Shown one piece after another: positions 5,025 through 12,078 of a stretch of DNA of 12,078 bases. The DNA lies in the NCBI GenBank assembly GCA_942492445.1, contig CALOEW010000067.1:1-12078 (forward strand). The letters are read 5' to 3'. The stretch's first letter is position 1; every line of letters begins with the position of its first letter. The notes under the pieces are model-generated. The model saw only the letters and a program-made list of their open reading frames with translations, searched no databases and had not been told where the DNA came from. Both the position numbers and the translations under genes were made by a program. This stretch comes from NORP240 sp942492445 (lineage in GTDB: Bacteria; Pseudomonadota; Gammaproteobacteria; Pseudomonadales; Pseudohongiellaceae).

Positions 5025-7727
5025 GTGACTCCCACGAAATCAACCTGGCATGAAATGTCAAAGGATGACGTCACTGGTGCGTTGCAGGCGGACAGTAACG
5101 GCCTTTCTTCGGAGGAGGCGGAGCGTCGGCTTGAAACCCGCGGCCCAAATCGTCTGCCGGAACCCGCCAGACGTAGTCCGCTAATCCGCTTTCTACTTCA
5201 TTTCCATAATATCCTTATCTATGTGCTCCTGGGTTCAGCTGTCATCACGGCGGTACTGGGGCATGTCGCCGACACGCTGGTGATTCTGGCCGTGGTCATC
5301 GCCAATGCCGCCATTGGATTCTTTCAGGAGGGCAAGGCCGAAAAAGCCATGGATGCGATTCGCCGAATGCTTGCCCTGAAGGCATCGGTACTTCGCGACG
5401 GTGTGCGTCGATCTATCGAAGGCGAAGCCCTGGTGCCAGGCGACATCGTCCTGCTCGAGCCCGGCGACAAAATACCGGCGGACCTGCGACTTCTTCACGT
5501 GAACGGGCTTCAGGTTCAGGAGGCAATTCTCACGGGTGAGTCCCTCCCCGTGGAGAAAGACACCCGCCCCGTGGCGGAGTCAGCACCCCTTGGCGACCGC
5601 GTTTGCATGGCTTTCAGCGGTACGCTTGTGACCAGTGGTCTGGGGCGGGGCATCGTCGTAGCTACCGGAGCCGACACGGAAATCGGCCGGATCAGCGGCA
5701 TGCTGGCAACGGTCGAGTCGCTGACCACGCCTCTGCTCAGGCAGATGAACACGTTCGCGCGCTGGCTTACTGTGATGATCCTCCTTATTGCTGCCGTGCT
5801 GCTGGTTTTCGGGTATTTCGTCGAGCACTTTGAGTTCGCTGAGATGTTCATGGCCGTCGTCGGCCTCTCTGTCGCGGCAATCCCCGAAGGCCTGCCCGCC
5901 GTTCTGACCATCACACTGGCAGTGGGCGTACAGGCCATGGCAAGGCGCAAAGCCATAGTCCGGCGCCTGCCCGCCATAGAGACCCTGGGTTCGGTTTCGG
6001 TAATCTGCACCGATAAAACAGGCACCCTGACACGCAATGAAATGATGGTGGCTTCTGTCGTCACCGATGCCCATGTCTTCTCATTGCATGGCGCGGGCTA
6101 TGAACCCCGGGGGGAAATCAGGCTCAATGACGATCTGGTGAGCGCACGCGAACATGCCATCCTTGTTGAACTCGGGCGCTCAGCGGCTTTATGCAACGAT
6201 GCCTCTCTGCATGAGCATGATGGCGTCTGGAAAGTCGAAGGCGATCCGATGGAAGGGGCCTTGCTGACCCTGTCCGGCAAGGTGGGAATTGATACCCGGA
6301 TGGAACTCGCTTTATGGACACGCACCGACGTCATTCCGTTCGACGCCAGGCATCGTTTTATGGCCACGCTGAATCACGACCATGACAACCATGCCTTTGT
6401 CTCAGTCAAAGGAGCACCGGAGCAGATTATCGCCATGTGCGAGAAGCAGCGTACGGTAACAGACAATACTGAGGTTATTGATGAACGCTACTGGCATGAA
6501 AAAGCCGAAGGGATCGCAGCACAGGGGCAACGGGTATTGGCCTTCGCCGTGAAGCCGGTACCCCCAGACCACACGCTGCTTGAATTTTCCGACGTCGACA
6601 GCGGTCTAATACTGATTGGTCTGGTAGGGCTGATCGATCCACCTCGCCCGGAGGCGATCGAAGCCATAGCCCAGTGTCACGGTGCGGGCATTCGCGTGAA
6701 GATGATCACCGGAGACCACAAAGGCACAGCGGCGGCAATCGGCAGACAGATCGGCCTCCAAAATCCCGACAGGGTGCTGACCGGTGTCGATCTTGACACA
6801 ATGAACGACCCCGCGCTGGCAGCCGCTGTTCTCGATACCGATATTTTCGCCCGCACAAGTCCTGAGCACAAGCTGCGCCTGGTCATGGCGCTTCAATCCC
6901 ATGGCATGACAGTTGCCATGACCGGCGATGGCGTCAATGACGCACCCGCGCTCAAACGTGCCGATGCCGGTATCGCAATGGGCCTTAAGGGCAGCGAAGC
7001 GGCGAAAGAGGCCGCCGAATTCGTCCTGGTCGATGACAACTTCGCCTCAATAGCTGCTGCGGTCAGGGAGGGTCGTACCGTTTACGACAATATTAAAAAA
7101 GTCATCAGCTGGACCTTGCCTACCAATGCAGGCGAAGCCATGACGATTGTCGTGGCGTTGCTTTTCGGTATGACGCTGCCCATAACTCCGATACAGATTC
7201 TCTGGATAAATCTGATCACCGCGGTCACGCTGGGTATTGCTCTGGCTTTCGAGCCAACCGAGGACGATACCATGCGTCGCCCGCCGCGGCCCAGAAACGA
7301 GCCCCTTCTGACCGGCGAGCTGGCCTGGCATATCGTGCTCGTCTCGGTCCTGTTTCTCTGCGGTGTTTTCGGTATTTATGCTTATGCCGTGGATAAGGGC
7401 TACTCTGTCGAACTGGCGCGCACTATCGCACTGAACACACTGGTAGTGATGGAGATAGCTCATCTGTTCTTCATCCGAAATATCTATGGAACATCGCTGA
7501 CCTGGAAAGCCGTCAGAGGCACGAAGGTAGTCTGGGCTACTGTAGTTGCCGTGACCGTGGCACAATTTGCCATCACCTATCTTCCACCCCTGCAGGCACT
7601 CTTCGCCACGGTCGCTGTTTCATTCCGGGATGGCCTGATTGTCGTCGCTGTCGGAGTCGTGTTTCTCGCGATCATAGAAACAGAAAAACAGCTTCGCCTG
7701 CGCTCGCGGCGCCTGCGCCTGGCCTGA
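5025..7727 (+). CDS. P-type cation-transporting ATPase (P2-type, CtpF/Ca2+-ATPase-like)
   Basis: A 900-residue, full-length inner-membrane pump that couples ATP hydrolysis to cation transport. It has an N-terminal cation-ATPase domain (STWHEMSKDDV, residues 6-50), helices M1-M2 (62-101), actuator motif TGES (170-173) and M3-M4 (245-300) with PEGL at 287-290. The phosphorylated Asp330 lies in DKTGT, the nucleotide-binding KGAPE at 462-466 and the hinge TGDGVNDAP at 633-641. Six C-terminal helices follow. PEGL plus N701/E704 in M5 and N729/T732 in M6 match Ca2+-ATPase site residues. The M6 Asp of SERCA-type pumps is Ala733 here (WINLITA), as I recall also in CtpF-like pumps, so the ion is not certain. 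The start is GTG 5025, with GAGGA at 5016-5020 and homologous residues beginning at once; ATG 5055 would cut into the domain. A palindrome CTCCGCGGAG (7759-7768) lies in the 78-base gap to the convergent next gene, without a T run. Confidence 0.95.
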   Translation: MTPTKSTWHEMSKDDVTGALQADSNGLSSEEAERRLETRGPNRLPEPARRSPLIRFLLHFHNILIYVLLGSAVITAVLGHVADTLVILAVVIANAAIGFFQEGKAEKAMDAIRRMLALKASVLRDGVRRSIEGEALVPGDIVLLEPGDKIPADLRLLHVNGLQVQEAILTGESLPVEKDTRPVAESAPLGDRVCMAFSGTLVTSGLGRGIVVATGADTEIGRISGMLATVESLTTPLLRQMNTFARWLTVMILLIAAVLLVFGYFVEHFEFAEMFMAVVGLSVAAIPEGLPAVLTITLAVGVQAMARRKAIVRRLPAIETLGSVSVICTDKTGTLTRNEMMVASVVTDAHVFSLHGAGYEPRGEIRLNDDLVSAREHAILVELGRSAALCNDASLHEHDGVWKVEGDPMEGALLTLSGKVGIDTRMELALWTRTDVIPFDARHRFMATLNHDHDNHAFVSVKGAPEQIIAMCEKQRTVTDNTEVIDERYWHEKAEGIAAQGQRVLAFAVKPVPPDHTLLEFSDVDSGLILIGLVGLIDPPRPEAIEAIAQCHGAGIRVKMITGDHKGTAAAIGRQIGLQNPDRVLTGVDLDTMNDPALAAAVLDTDIFARTSPEHKLRLVMALQSHGMTVAMTGDGVNDAPALKRADAGIAMGLKGSEAAKEAAEFVLVDDNFASIAAAVREGRTVYDNIKKVISWTLPTNAGEAMTIVVALLFGMTLPITPIQILWINLITAVTLGIALAFEPTEDDTMRRPPRPRNEPLLTGELAWHIVLVSVLFLCGVFGIYAYAVDKGYSVELARTIALNTLVVMEIAHLFFIRNIYGTSLTWKAVRGTKVVWATVVAVTVAQFAITYLPPLQALFATVAVSFRDGLIVVAVGVVFLAIIETEKQLRLRSRRLRLA

Positions 7728-7805
7728 ATCGAGGTTTTTAAAATATGGCGTGTTCCCACTCCGCGGAGCCCGGTTACTGCCGGATCACTTGTCGGTGGCA
7801 TGTCA

Positions 7806-8426
7806 CTATTGCCTGCGCCGAAGAGTTATTGCCAGCAGAATCATGAAAAGCGGCGCCGTAACCGCCCATGGAAAGCCCAGCGCCAATAAGGCAATGGAAT
7901 AGGTTGGATAAAAGTATACGATTGCTATCAATGGAGTCGTCAGCCCGTGGGCGAGAAAGGAAATTCTTACCCACCGCTCGAAACCACGGTTGCTGAGCGC
8001 CGGAATTGCAATCAGGGTGGCCAGCCCCATCGAGATATAGCCTATTGCGTCAAAATTCCAGAACATCGAATGTGGCGTCTGGTCCAGAATTTGAATTGCT
8101 TCAGACGTTCCAGCCAGTTTCTGTGGAATCACCGTCGCCAGCTGAACAACATAATTGGCCGTGACGAAAACTGCGTAGAGAGTCGTAAGCAGCAATGCTC
8201 CGTGGGTCCAGAATCGTTTATCCGGATCGGTCAGGTAATGAAAAGCCAGCATTTCGAGCAAGAAGGGAACAACGATAACAAGCGACGTTCCGTAGATGAG
8301 GACTTCGTCAACCGGGAATGGCACTGCTCCCGCCAGCTGTAAAATTTGCACTATCACGAATGCAATTGTCGCCGCAGCGGCCATAAGGCCGCACCGGAAC
8401 CCGAATTCGCTGATGCCTGTGGTCAT
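7806..8426 (-). CDS. Multi-pass membrane protein of unknown function
   Basis: A 206-residue protein, almost entirely membrane-embedded. About six or seven hydrophobic helices are visible: LMAAAATIAFVIVQILQLAG, the stretch around LIYGTSLVIVVPFLLEMLAF, LLLTTLYAVFVTANYVVQLA, MFWNFDAIGYISMGLATLIA, LTTPLIAIVYFYPTYSIALL and FPWAVTAPLFMILLAITL. It ends in RRRQ, a typical inside-facing tail. I do not recognise the family. Start ATG 8426 (MTTGISEFG) is supported by GGGAG 7 bases upstream. The raw frame runs on upstream to 9281, but this is because a frameshift in the preceding gene removes its stop. When that is corrected, the upstream gene stops at 8440, 13 bases before this ATG, so the two form a tight operon. 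It converges with the P-type ATPase gene. No enzymatic motif was seen. Confidence 0.8.
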   Translation of the reverse strand: MTTGISEFGFRCGLMAAAATIAFVIVQILQLAGAVPFPVDEVLIYGTSLVIVVPFLLEMLAFHYLTDPDKRFWTHGALLLTTLYAVFVTANYVVQLATVIPQKLAGTSEAIQILDQTPHSMFWNFDAIGYISMGLATLIAIPALSNRGFERWVRISFLAHGLTTPLIAIVYFYPTYSIALLALGFPWAVTAPLFMILLAITLRRRQ

Positions 8427-8439
8427 CGTCTGCTCCCGG

Positions 8440-9313
8440 TCAGGCAGGTGTCTTCGGATCCGACAACTGCGCTGATTGAGGAAAGCGAATGGCCCTGACT
8501 TTCGCGCGAAGTAAAAGGGAAAGTAGTCCTGCGTCCCGATCATATTCCCGCCTTCCACCTGCATTGGCAGACGATAGCCGTTGATTTCCCGGAAGTCTGA
8601 CAGGTATCCACCGAAGGGCTGTTCTCTGAAAACCTTGTCAGTATTCTCGTTGCTCCAACGCTGAATGACAATCTGACTGGGTTGGCCACTCGCTTCCACA
8701 GTGAGGTCGATCGCCTGTGAAAAGGTACCCCGGGAAACTGTTGCGCGGGCGGTATTGTCGCTGACTGGAGTCCAGGTCACCGCGCCACCGGGAAGGAGGC
8801 TCGCCGGAACCCAGAACGCGCCTTCGGATACAACTCTGCCAAATGCGGAGCGATGATGATCAGCACCGCCTGTCACTCTGACAACCGGTATCAGGTTGAA
8901 AAGCCAGAAGCGGGTCCATGAGAATTCCGGAGTCGCGACGTCAGATCCACTGATCCGACCGGCATGTACTTTCCAGACCAGCCCCAGGGGTGGCGCCAGA
9001 ATCTGGCTTGCTGCCATCGGCACGATTCCGGGTTTATCCCTGGTACCGAGATTCAATTGCCCGCCCATCTCGATATCAACGACGAAGACGAGCGGAGTAC
9101 CCGGAACAATGGTGTAGCGAAAAAAGCGCTGAGCGGGTTCCGGAAGCCCTTCCAGCGCAGTCAGCTCAAAGACAGCACCGACGGACCCCGCCCGTTTCAG
9201 CAAGCTGTTCCATGCCCTCCTTTCCGATGCCTTGTCGCGGTGAGCACCGCCACCCCAACAAGGTAAAGGAAACAAAAACAACAGGCGGCCAGGGAGATTG
9301 TAATCCAGTTCAT
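8440..9313 (-). pseudogene. DUF6544-like protein, two frameshifts
   Basis: The central part (about 9215-8510) reads GLPEPAQRFFRYTIVPGTPL, EMGGQLNLGTRDKPG, ISGSDVATPEFSWTRFWLF, AFWVPASLLPGGAVTW, RWSNENTDKVFREQPFGGYL and LPMQVEGG. From memory this matches the DUF6544 family, whose function is unknown. The true N-terminus appears in another frame: ATG 9313, MNWITISLAACCFCFLYLVG, a membrane anchor. The switch occurs near 9214-9240, around AAAGGAGGG. At the other end, a missing base near 8498-8504 (the TTT run on the plus strand) takes the frame into the next gene. Restoring it gives VRAIRFPQSAQLSDPKTPA and a stop at 8440-8442. The gene would be membrane-anchored with an extracytoplasmic or cytoplasmic globular domain, and operonic with the membrane protein at 7806-8426. 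The family label is moderate; the frameshifts are clear. Confidence 0.7.
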
Positions 9314-9385
9314 GTGTCGATTGTGGATCGAGTGCAGCTGTTCGGTCTACCGAAAGTTCCCGTCTACAGAACCCTGATGCAGCGC

Positions 9386-9418
9386 CAGAGCGTTGTGGGA
9401 CTTAATCAGAGGTTCCCT
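9386..9418 (-). repeat. Inward-facing repeat, right copy
   Basis: The reverse complement begins AGGGAACCTCTG at 9418, continues TTAAGTCCCACA and ends GCTCTG at 9386. It is identical to the 3037-3069 copy at 30 of 33 positions and in opposite orientation, so the two face each other 6.4 kb apart. Its outer end overlaps the stop codon (TAG, 9417-9419) of the metallo-beta-lactamase-fold gene. The protein ends at a normal place for its family, so the element abuts rather than truncates that gene. The inner side leads into the 5' flank of the DUF6544-like gene. Confidence 0.7.
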
Positions 9419-10360
9419 ATCGCGTCAGGCTTGCATAGGCACGGTTAATCAGCCGGGTCGGATCCCCCATTCTGGCATCCCAGTCAGCTGTCGGACGGGC
9501 AGCTATCACTTCCTCCAGTGACGCCCCATTACCAATCAGCGTCATCATTTTGCCACGGATTTCTGTGAGCATCGCAATATACTCAGCCAGATCCGAGTAG
9601 GTTGCCACCGGCCCGTGGCCCGGAACCACAACAGTATCGGTGTCTATCTCCGCCAGCACGGCTTCACAGAACGCGATCATGCCCACAAGGTCACCACCGT
9701 TGTCCGCATCGATGAAGGGATACCCGGAATTGTTGTACACATCCCCCATGTGCACGACATTACTGTCTCGAAACAACACCGCTGCATCACCCATGCCAGG
9801 CCCAATCGCCATATGGCGAGGTCAATGCGTTGACCGTTGAAGTGCATTTCCATGCGCCGCTCAAAAGTGGCGACCGGCAGCCCTGCTGTGCTATAGGCAG
9901 CCTGTTCAACTGGTGGGTTGACAACGGTATTGATGGTGTTGTCCTTTGTCATCATCGCCCGCGAGTGGGCATGGGCAACGACCCAGGTTCCGCTTTCGCC
10001 GAGTTGTTCATTGCCGTCTGCATGATCGAAATGCCAGTGCGTGTTGATGACAAACTCGATATCACCCCCGCCAAGCGATTCAACTGCCGCCCGGTACTTG
10101 GGAACCATATCCGGAAACTGCGAATCGACGATCAGGACTCCCTGATCGCCAATGGAGGCCAGGATATTTCCCCCCCGACCAAAGAGTACGTGCATATCGT
10201 CAGCTACTTCCTGTGACGTAATCTCCGCAGTCTCCTGGCTTTGTACCAGCAGCGGGTATGCGATCAGGATGACCAGGGCCGCGGCGATTGCCTGGATATA
10301 ATCAGGAACCGCCTTATTGCCAAGTTTGTAATTGCGGCGCTTTATCCCGTTCTTTTTCAT
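9417..10360 (-). pseudogene. Secreted MBL-fold metallohydrolase, one frameshift, third-motif His missing
   Basis: A zinc hydrolase of the metallo-beta-lactamase superfamily with an N-terminal signal/anchor (basic MKKNGIKRRNYK, then AIAAALVILIAYPLLV) ending near SQETAEI. ATG 10360 has AAGGAGA 6 bases upstream. Motif 1 is HWHFDH (His108, His110, Asp112, His113). Later come GDVYNNSGYPFID (Asp ligand) and VPGHGPVA (final His ligand). The frame changes between about 9795 and 9818. The first frame ends in spurious AIWRLG, while the correct sequence resumes as MAIGPGMGDAAVLFRDSNVV. At this point the usual GPxHTxGD zinc motif reads GPGMGD, so the His is lost at the same spot, consistent with more than one base missing. 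The natural C-terminus INRAYASLTR stops at 9417-9419. It follows the two small membrane-protein genes on the same strand by 76 bases. The substrate is unknown; it is not evidence of a beta-lactam resistance enzyme. Confidence 0.85.
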
Positions 10361-10436
10361 CGTTTTCTCCTTGACTCCGAATTTGTTGTTAGTGGACAGC
10401 TCGATTAAACGAATAGACAGGACTTAACCCTGGCGA

Positions 10437-10892
10437 TTAACACCAGAAGCACCAGTGGTAAGGTGGCCTGTAGTAGGTGATCAATCGTCCACAGATTATT
10501 ACCAGTGCCCAGCACCCCAGTGAAATGCCCCCCATCAGGCGAGCTGTCGGGGCAGGGTTCTGGAACCCCGTTAATTTGCGTATATCGCCCATTGCCAGCC
10601 GGTAAAACAATACCATGTTCAGCCCCGCAAGCAACATCAGAAGCAGCTTGGTTTGAAAAGCGGGGTTGTACAGGTATTGATCCGGCTCTGACATGAGAAA
10701 CATGAGACCACTGGAGACATTGAGAACGAATCCGGCGATTCCGAACGGTATCAATTTGTGCAATGCCGCTACCGGTATCTCACGGGCAATGCCCAGCAAT
10801 CTCAGATCGAACAGCCCAACAGAACCGATAAGCAGACTCATACCGATAAAGTGCAGGGATTCGATGATCGGCCAGCCCCAGGCGGAATGCAT
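10437..10892 (-). CDS. Small four-helix membrane protein (DUF6644-like), first of a tandem pair
   Basis: A 151-residue frame with four hydrophobic helices: WPIIESLHFIGMSLLIGSVG followed by DLRLLG, LIPFGIAGFVLNVSSGLMFL, LLLMLLAGLNMVLFYRLAM and ISLGCWALVIICGRLITYYR. It ends PPYHWCFWC at 10437. The pattern E-x2-H in helix 1, DLRLLG and the GRLITxYRP tail fit what I recall as DUF6644; the function is unknown. The two helix-1 polar residues could bind a cofactor or metal, which is speculation. The family-like sequence continues upstream of the ATG (LDFLSCIAHATGIHDF) to a point near 10945. There a GTG at 10947, AGG upstream and one extra A in an AAA run would give MKLDFLSCIAH. The true start is therefore probably 10947 with a single-base frameshift, 16 bases after the stop of the neighbouring gene. 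Likely operonic with that gene and the MBL hydrolase. Confidence 0.7.
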   Translation of the reverse strand: MHSAWGWPIIESLHFIGMSLLIGSVGLFDLRLLGIAREIPVAALHKLIPFGIAGFVLNVSSGLMFLMSEPDQYLYNPAFQTKLLLMLLAGLNMVLFYRLAMGDIRKLTGFQNPAPTARLMGGISLGCWALVIICGRLITYYRPPYHWCFWC

Positions 10893-10963
10893 GAAATCAT
10901 GTATTCCCGTGGCATGGGCTATACAGGAAAGAAAATCAAGCTTTCACTTAAGACCTGTCTACA

Positions 10964-11469
10964 CTAGTAGTATCTCGAAGGCAGCAGCACGTCGTGGTAT
11001 AAGCGAGAACGGCCGGCGCTGATGCTGGTCAGCTTCAGCAGCAGCGCGGCACAGGCAAGATTTCGGCCTGCCTAGTCCGGCCCGTGCGCAAAACTGTATC
11101 CGATACTGGTATTGCGGTGACAGGTTTCACGGTCAGAAACAACGCCACTAGAACTGCACTCAATTTCAGGTAAAACACCCAGTTGGTCACCGCCTTGGCC
11201 GGATAAGCCAGCAGCAACAGAATTCCGGACAGTAGCACCACCGACAGACAGGCCCAGGAGCAGGGGCAACAGAGCCCTGTTGCAGACGGGTCGCTCGAAC
11301 TCTCGGGCGACCTCGAGTACTGCGCGGTTCACCGCCAAGTCCGATACCCACAACCAGGGCAAGCGCGAGGGAATGAAGGATCAGGCTGCCAAAGAACGCC
11401 CAGCCCGTCTCCCTGATCCAGATACTGGCGGCAGTCTCCTTAGGCCGGGCAAGAAATTCCGATAGTCAT
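10964..11469 (-). pseudogene. Second small membrane protein of the tandem pair, about four frameshifts
   Basis: Pieced across frames, the reading is: ATG 11469 (ATGAC, one base short), then LSEFLARPKETAASIW and IRETGWAFFGSLILHSLALA with LVVGIGL; shift near 11335; AVNRAVLEVAREFERP and NRALLPLLLGLSV; shift near 11240; VLLSGILLLLAYPAKAVTNW and FYLKLSAVLVALFLTVKPV; shift near 11060; LACAALLLKLTSISAGR and DVLLPSRYY, with a stop at 10964-10966. The result is a ~165-residue, four-helix protein similar in plan to its downstream neighbour, with His in helix 1 and a C-terminal AGR motif. Its function is unknown. Residues between shifts are not degraded. No ribosome binding site precedes ATG 11469, and foreign, AT-rich sequence begins just beyond it. 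This suggests the native upstream region has been replaced. Confidence 0.6.
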
Positions 11470-11480
11470 ATCGCAGAGCG

Positions 11481-11716
11481 ATGTTGGACGGAAAAAGATT
11501 GTGGTGTCGAACACGCTGAAAGAATATGATGAATTACTGAAGGATGCCGGGTTCTACAGGGTGCACAAATCCTACCTCATCAATATGCGGCACATTGAGC
11601 GCTTTGAAAAAGCGGATGGGGAGCATGTTGTTTTGGAGAACGAATGCAAAATACCTGTGGCTTCGCGAAAACGGGAAGAGTTGATGGAAATGTTTGACAG
11701 GCTGGCGGAAGTTTGA
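11481..11716 (+). pseudogene. LytTR DNA-binding domain fragment (response regulator C-terminus)
   Basis: The frame from GTG 11501 gives 71 residues: VSNTLKEYDELLKDAGFYRV, then HKSYLINMRHIERFEKADGE, HVVLENECKIPVASRKREEL and a natural end, MFDRLAEV. This is the C-terminal two thirds of a LytTR domain, the DNA-binding module of AlgR/LytR-type response regulators. With one A restored in the AAAAA run at 11494-11498, it extends upstream as MLDGKKIVVSNTL. The receiver domain and first LytTR strands are absent, because the sequence changes to the membrane-protein gene of the opposite strand at about 11470. The residue style (HKSYLIN, IPVASRK) resembles Bacteroidota LytTR regulators, in keeping with the AT-rich DNA that follows. 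It could be a transferred remnant or a chimeric contig join. It has no receiver, so it is not functional as a two-component regulator. Confidence 0.75.
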
Positions 11717-12078
11717 AATTACAATGATGAGCAAAACCATAGAATATAGCGATTGTTGTTTTTTAATGTACATTTTTTGCTCATTCAGTAAGAATTAGAG
11801 ACAGTCTCAAATCAGCTGTCAAATGGTTGTAAGCCTAAGTTCAACTTTCATGGAACTGAGCTGGTTGATCATTTGAATTTTATTGCTACGTCCATTTCGC
11901 AGCGATACCCAGATAGTTGTTTTTCATTATTAACTAATGAAAGCTTTGCCCCCGCCCCGAAATAGCAGAGGAATTAGAATACGATTTTGGAATCGCAGGA
12001 GCAAAATACTGTGTGGCAATGGATTTTATTTTCAAAATGATATGAGGAATGCCCTGATTAACTATTATGAGTCGCTGA
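11717..12078. other. AT-rich terminal region without a firm gene
   Basis: This stretch is markedly richer in A+T than the rest of the window. No ORF of convincing length is present. Near the right edge one frame reads IAEELEYDFGIAGAKYCVAM, then DFIFKMI and a stop at 12043-12045. That TGA overlaps an ATG at 12042 that opens MRNALINYYESL to the window end. An ATGA overlap of this sort is typical of coupled genes, so the tail of one gene and the start of another is possible. However, the upstream frame meets a stop after about 34 codons and no ribosome binding site is clear. Confidence 0.3.
11727..11784. repeat. 10-bp inverted repeat after the LytTR fragment
   Basis: ATGAGCAAAA (11727-11736) and TTTTGCTCAT (11775-11784) are perfect inverted copies separated by 38 AT-rich bases, starting 10 bases after the LytTR stop codon. 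The long loop and internal T runs are not a textbook intrinsic terminator, though the paired arms and the T tract at 11773-11778 could help end transcription. It could also be a short mobile-element end or a regulator site. Confidence 0.45.

Noticed and set aside
9417..10360. MBL-fold gene as a beta-lactam resistance determinant
   Set aside because: The HxHxDH fold is shared by many hydrolases; nothing in the sequence indicates lactam specificity and the gene is frameshifted.
1..12078. CRISPR array, tRNA or rRNA genes, integron attC sites
   Set aside because: No regularly spaced direct repeats, no cloverleaf-like or rRNA-like sequence, and no paired RYYYAAC/GTTRRRY structures were found on reading both strands.

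Overview
The window looks like proteobacterial accessory DNA, most likely from a gammaproteobacterium. The taxonomy is inferred from gene style and was not searched. It contains an RTX-type calcium-binding protein start, a UspA/P-type ATPase pair, small paired membrane proteins and a secreted metallo-beta-lactamase-fold hydrolase. Both ends look foreign. Bases 1-1650 are visibly richer in G+C and hold a sigma-54 activator and the tail of a LivF ATPase. Bases 11480-12078 are visibly A+T-rich and begin with a LytTR DNA-binding fragment of the kind common in Bacteroidota.

Layout. Minus strand, 1-2040: a heavily frameshifted PAS/AAA+ sigma-54 activator running off the left edge, an unrecognised domain upstream of it, the last ~40 residues of LivF, and the first ~131 residues of an RTX protein joined to LivF at about 1650. 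Then come 465 bases with no convincing gene, and an RDD-family membrane protein (minus). Plus strand, 3401-7727: an unknown secreted protein, a universal stress protein and a 900-residue P2-type cation ATPase; these are intact. Minus strand, 7806-11469: a multi-helix membrane protein, a DUF6544-like protein, an MBL-fold hydrolase, and two tandem small membrane proteins (DUF6644-like). Most of these carry frameshifts. The right end is the LytTR fragment and about 360 bases without a firm gene.

Two observations stand out. First, a 33-base sequence occurs twice in opposite orientation (3037-3069 and 9386-9418, 30 of 33 bases identical). The copies face inward and bracket a 6.4-kb block holding the 5' end of the RDD ORF, the secreted protein, the UspA/ATPase pair and the DUF6544-like/membrane pair. 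No target-site duplication is visible. Second, frameshifts are strikingly uneven: at least a dozen lie left of 1521 and right of 8490, and none was found in the roughly 5 kb of coding sequence between. Residues between frameshifts remain well conserved, so either very recent decay or uneven base-calling/assembly quality would fit. The abrupt joins at ~1650 and ~11475 may likewise be real rearrangements or assembly chimeras.

Functionally, the best-supported unit is uspA plus the P-type ATPase, an arrangement also known from mycobacterial Rv1996-ctpF. I see no tRNA, rRNA, CRISPR array or recognisable transposase, and nothing I could honestly call a new defence or biosynthetic system.
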